In this document: piece after piece, positions 11,687 through 14,248 of the stretch | Position numbering within the stretch: position 1 is the stretch's first letter | Layout of the letters: each line of letters starts with the position of its first letter | Origin: Deltaproteobacteria bacterium | GTDB lineage: Bacteria > Desulfobacterota > Binatia > DP-6 | Length of the DNA stretch: 14,248 nt | Reading direction: 5' to 3' | Assembly (NCBI GenBank): GCA_005879205.1 | Contig: VBLD01000104.1 | Coordinates: forward strand, 1,956 to 16,203 | The notes under the pieces: model-generated | What the model saw: the letters and a program-made list of their open reading frames with translations, nothing else | The model's database searches: none | Told to the model about the DNA's origin: nothing | Translations under genes and position numbers: made by a program

Positions 11687-14248
11687 TCAGGACGCCTTGC
11701 GGCGCGCGCGGAGCGTGTTCTGGATCAAGGTGACGAGCGTCGAGGCGTCGACGGGCTTGGCTAAGTAGGCGTCGAAGCCCGCGTCGCGCGAGGCGTTGCG
11801 GCTCTCCTCGCCAAACCCCGAGACGGCGACCACCGGGAGATCCGCCCGCAAGGGGTCGGCGCGCAGGCGTCGCACGAACTCGTAGCCGTCCATCACCGGC
11901 ATCCGGAGGTCGCAGACGACGAGGTCGGGGGCGGCGCCGTTGAGCTTCTCGAGGGCGTCCCGGCCGTTCGTTGCCGGCACCACCTGCGCGCCGAACTGCT
12001 CGAGCACCTCCTGCATCGCCTCGCGGCTGTCGGCGGCGTCCTCGACCAGCAGCACCCGCCTGTCCTCGAGGCTCGCGGCGAACTGCTCAGCGCGCGGTTC
12101 TGCTGCCGCCGCGGCCTCCCGCAGCGGCAGCCGGACGATGAACTCGGCACCATGGCCGGGGCCCTCGCTCCGCGCCTCGATGTCCCCGCCGTGCAGCTCC
12201 GTGATCTGCCTCGCCAGCGCGAGCCCGATGCCGAGCCCGCCTTGCACGCGGCGCGGGCCTTCCTCCTGCTGGCGGAACATCTCGAAGACGTGCGGCAGGA
12301 ATTCGGGCGCGATGCCGATGCCGGTGTCGCGCACGCGCAGGCACGCGGCGCCGCTCGCCTCCTCGGTGACGACCGTGATCGTGCCTCCCGCCGGCGTGAA
12401 CTTGAGGGCGTTGGAGATCAGATTCGTGACCACCTGCTGCACCCGGCCGGCATCGGCCTCGACGGGCAACGGCTCGGTCGCCGGACGAAACTCGAGGGCG
12501 ATCGCCTTCTCGGCCACCTGCGGGCCCATGTCCTCGAACGGCCTGCGCACGAGGTCGGTGAAGTCGTACCGCGCGCGCTCGAGGCGCATCTTGCCCCCGG
12601 TGATCGACGCGAGGTCGAGGAGCTCGCTGATCAGCCCGCGCAGCATCCGCACGTTGCGCTCGATCACGTCGGCGGCCTGGGCGGCATGCTGTTCGTCGGG
12701 CCGGCGGCGCAGGATCTCCGCCCACGTGAGCAGCGGCGCGAGCGGCGTCCGGAGCTCGTGGGAGACGACGGCCAGGAACTCGTCCTTCCGCCGGTTGGCC
12801 TCGCGCGCCTCCTCGTAGAGTCGCTCGCGGTCGATGGCGAGGGCGGCGCGCCAGGCGAGCGCCTCGGCCACGGCCAGATCGGCGCGCTCGTATCGCCGGC
12901 CCGACTGCGCGGCGGCGAAGTGCATGACGCCGAGGGTCTGGCCGCGGACGGTGATCGGAGCCGTCATGCACGAGCGCACGTCCAGGGCGGCCAGGAAGTC
13001 GGGATCGTTCGGTCGCTCGGTGGCGGTCAGGAGCCCGGTGCAGCGGACGTCGTCGTGAATGGCGGGCTCCGCCGCCTGGACGAGCGAGCCCGCGTGCGGC
13101 CCGATCCGTTCGAGCGCGGCCGCCAGCGGCGCCCCGGCGGGATCGGCATGCGCCACCGGGAGACGGCGCACCCCGCCGTCCTCGAGGATGTCGACCGCGC
13201 ACCAGTCGGCGAACGAGCGGACGGCCAGGCGGGCGACCTCCTCCAGGGCGGTCGTGTAGTTCGGCAGGGTGAGGACGAAGGTCGCGTCGACGAGCAGCTG
13301 CAGCCGCTCCTGCACCTGCCTCACCTCGGTGATGTCGGTCAGGACGCCGATCATGCCCACGACCGTCCCCTCGTGATCGCGGAGCGGGGCCGCCGTGCTC
13401 TGGAACCACCGCTCGTCGCGCGAACCCTTCGTGCTGAGGTGAGCGAGGCCCGTGCTCGGGTTGCCGTGGAGCGCCCGGGCGAGCGGTTGCTCGCCGTCGG
13501 CAGACAATCGCCCGTCCGGTCGCCGCCACGTGATCGTCGCTTGCAACGCATCGAGCGACGGCAACGCGTCGCCCGGCCCGAGCCCGAGGAGACGGCGGCC
13601 GGCGGCGTTGGTGCGCTCGAGCTGCCCCGCCGCATCCGCGATCAGGACGGCATCCGGGATCTGCGCGAGGATCAGCTCGAGCCGGGCCCGCTCGTCGTTG
13701 GCCGCCCGGTACTCGCGAGCGTGCTCGACCGCGATGCCGATCTGGCCGGCGATCAGGTCGATGAACGGCAGCGCCTCCCCGGGCATCCGCTGGCGCCAGA
13801 GGGTGACGAGGGCCCCGATGATCCCTTGCCGGCCGCGGATCGGTGTCACCACGAGCCAGCGGGCTGCCGCGTCGCGGAGCAGCGTGCGCTCGTCCGCCGG
13901 GAGAGTGGGAGCGTACGGGACGGACTGCCGCTGACCGGATTCGAGCGCTCTTGCGAGCAAGGGGAGCTGGCCGGGTCGAAGGACGAGGGGCATGAGGTCG
14001 GCGAGGTCGATCGACATCCCCGCCGTCGCCGTCCGCCGGACCTCGCCACCCGGGCCCACGAGGTAGATCGCCGTCGGGCCGTTCGAGATGCTGCACGCCG
14101 CTCCGACGGCCGCGTCGAGGACGCGCGGCGGCTCGAGCGACAGCAGCTGTCGTGTGATGGTCGCGAGCTGCGCCAGCCGGAAGTTCTCCGCCTCGAGCCG
14201 TCCCCGGGCCTGCTCGCGTTCGGTGACGTCGCGTACGAGCACCAGCAC
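11687..14248 (-). CDS. Hybrid sensor histidine kinase with C-terminal receiver domain (partial, N-terminus beyond right edge)
   Basis: The frame is open to the right edge. Its first residues (LVLVRDVTEREQAR) are the tail of a PAS domain, so the true start lies outside; 853 residues are visible. In order: PAS tail (1-15), GAF (about 30-178), PAS (about 186-312, DAVLIADAAGQLERTN ... DITEVRQ), GAF (about 320-475), HisKA with phospho-His497 (FLAVVSHELRTPLAPLL), HATPase with N-box NLISNALKF (about 609), G1 DTGIGIAPEF (about 640) and G2 GGLGIGLALA, then a REC domain (about 730-848) with acidic LVEDAADS, phospho-Asp780 (VVCDLRMPVMDGYEF) and the conserved Lys of YLAKPVD. No transmembrane segment is visible in this part, which suggests cytosolic sensing. 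There is no DNA-binding output, so phosphate is presumably passed to another protein. No partner regulator is nearby. Confidence 0.92.
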   Translation of the reverse strand: MLVLVRDVTEREQARGRLEAENFRLAQLATITRQLLSLEPPRVLDAAVGAACSISNGPTAIYLVGPGGEVRRTATAGMSIDLADLMPLVLRPGQLPLLARALESGQRQSVPYAPTLPADERTLLRDAAARWLVVTPIRGRQGIIGALVTLWRQRMPGEALPFIDLIAGQIGIAVEHAREYRAANDERARLELILAQIPDAVLIADAAGQLERTNAAGRRLLGLGPGDALPSLDALQATITWRRPDGRLSADGEQPLARALHGNPSTGLAHLSTKGSRDERWFQSTAAPLRDHEGTVVGMIGVLTDITEVRQVQERLQLLVDATFVLTLPNYTTALEEVARLAVRSFADWCAVDILEDGGVRRLPVAHADPAGAPLAAALERIGPHAGSLVQAAEPAIHDDVRCTGLLTATERPNDPDFLAALDVRSCMTAPITVRGQTLGVMHFAAAQSGRRYERADLAVAEALAWRAALAIDRERLYEEAREANRRKDEFLAVVSHELRTPLAPLLTWAEILRRRPDEQHAAQAADVIERNVRMLRGLISELLDLASITGGKMRLERARYDFTDLVRRPFEDMGPQVAEKAIALEFRPATEPLPVEADAGRVQQVVTNLISNALKFTPAGGTITVVTEEASGAACLRVRDTGIGIAPEFLPHVFEMFRQQEEGPRRVQGGLGIGLALARQITELHGGDIEARSEGPGHGAEFIVRLPLREAAAAAEPRAEQFAASLEDRRVLLVEDAADSREAMQEVLEQFGAQVVPATNGRDALEKLNGAAPDLVVCDLRMPVMDGYEFVRRLRADPLRADLPVVAVSGFGEESRNASRDAGFDAYLAKPVDASTLVTLIQNTLRARRKAS

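Noticed and set aside
10541..11764. 407-residue plus-strand frame opposite the thioesterase
   Set aside because: Antisense of a clear TesB homolog; the translation has no recognisable domain.
12087..14096. 669-residue minus-strand frame in a second frame of the kinase
   Set aside because: Off-frame shadow of the kinase, which has all expected GAF, PAS, HisKA, HATPase and REC motifs in the other frame.

Overview
The window is uniformly GC-rich (about 70%), tightly packed, and looks like a chromosomal segment of an uncultured soil or aquatic bacterium of the broad deltaproteobacterial kind (Binatota/Desulfobacterota_B or Myxococcota-like). The pointers are secreted Cys-rich repeat proteins, subtilases joined to FG-GAP propellers, and an HNH endonuclease type I associate with such genomes. 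This placement is an inference from gene style; no rRNA or marker gene is present. I see no tRNA, rRNA, CRISPR array or transposase gene.

Layout. Positions 1-961 (minus) hold the N-terminal part of a secreted protein with nine tandem four-Cys repeats, cut by the left edge. Positions 1147-2198 (plus) hold a GFA-type zinc protein and a DJ-1/PfpI (isonitrile hydratase-like) protein whose start overlaps the GFA stop. Positions 2260-6270 (plus) encode a 1336-residue secreted subtilase with a dockerin-like pair of EF-hand loops inserted in the catalytic domain and an eight-motif FG-GAP propeller. The 301-bp stretch 6271-6571 lies exactly between two convergent stop codons. It is a mirror-symmetric element: inverted arms, each with two hairpins, and CTAG on both flanks. 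It resembles a REPIN/MITE and is the strongest unexplained structure here. Positions 6576-6977 (minus) encode a small four-helix DUF4079-type membrane protein.

A plus-strand cluster at 7057-9601 follows: an exported thioredoxin-fold protein strikingly like animal AGR2/TXNDC12; a Dph6-type ATP pyrophosphatase with an N-terminal four-Cys knuckle and a probable CTG start; a cupin lacking the usual His ligands; and an alpha/beta hydrolase. Adjacent genes overlap by CTGA or GTGA at two of these junctions. The minus strand from 14248 to 9697 then carries a hybrid sensor kinase (cut by the right edge), an acyl-CoA thioesterase II and an HNH endonuclease.

No single pathway links the whole window. 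The GFA/DJ-1 pair and the 7057-9601 cluster are the only groups whose spacing suggests joint expression.
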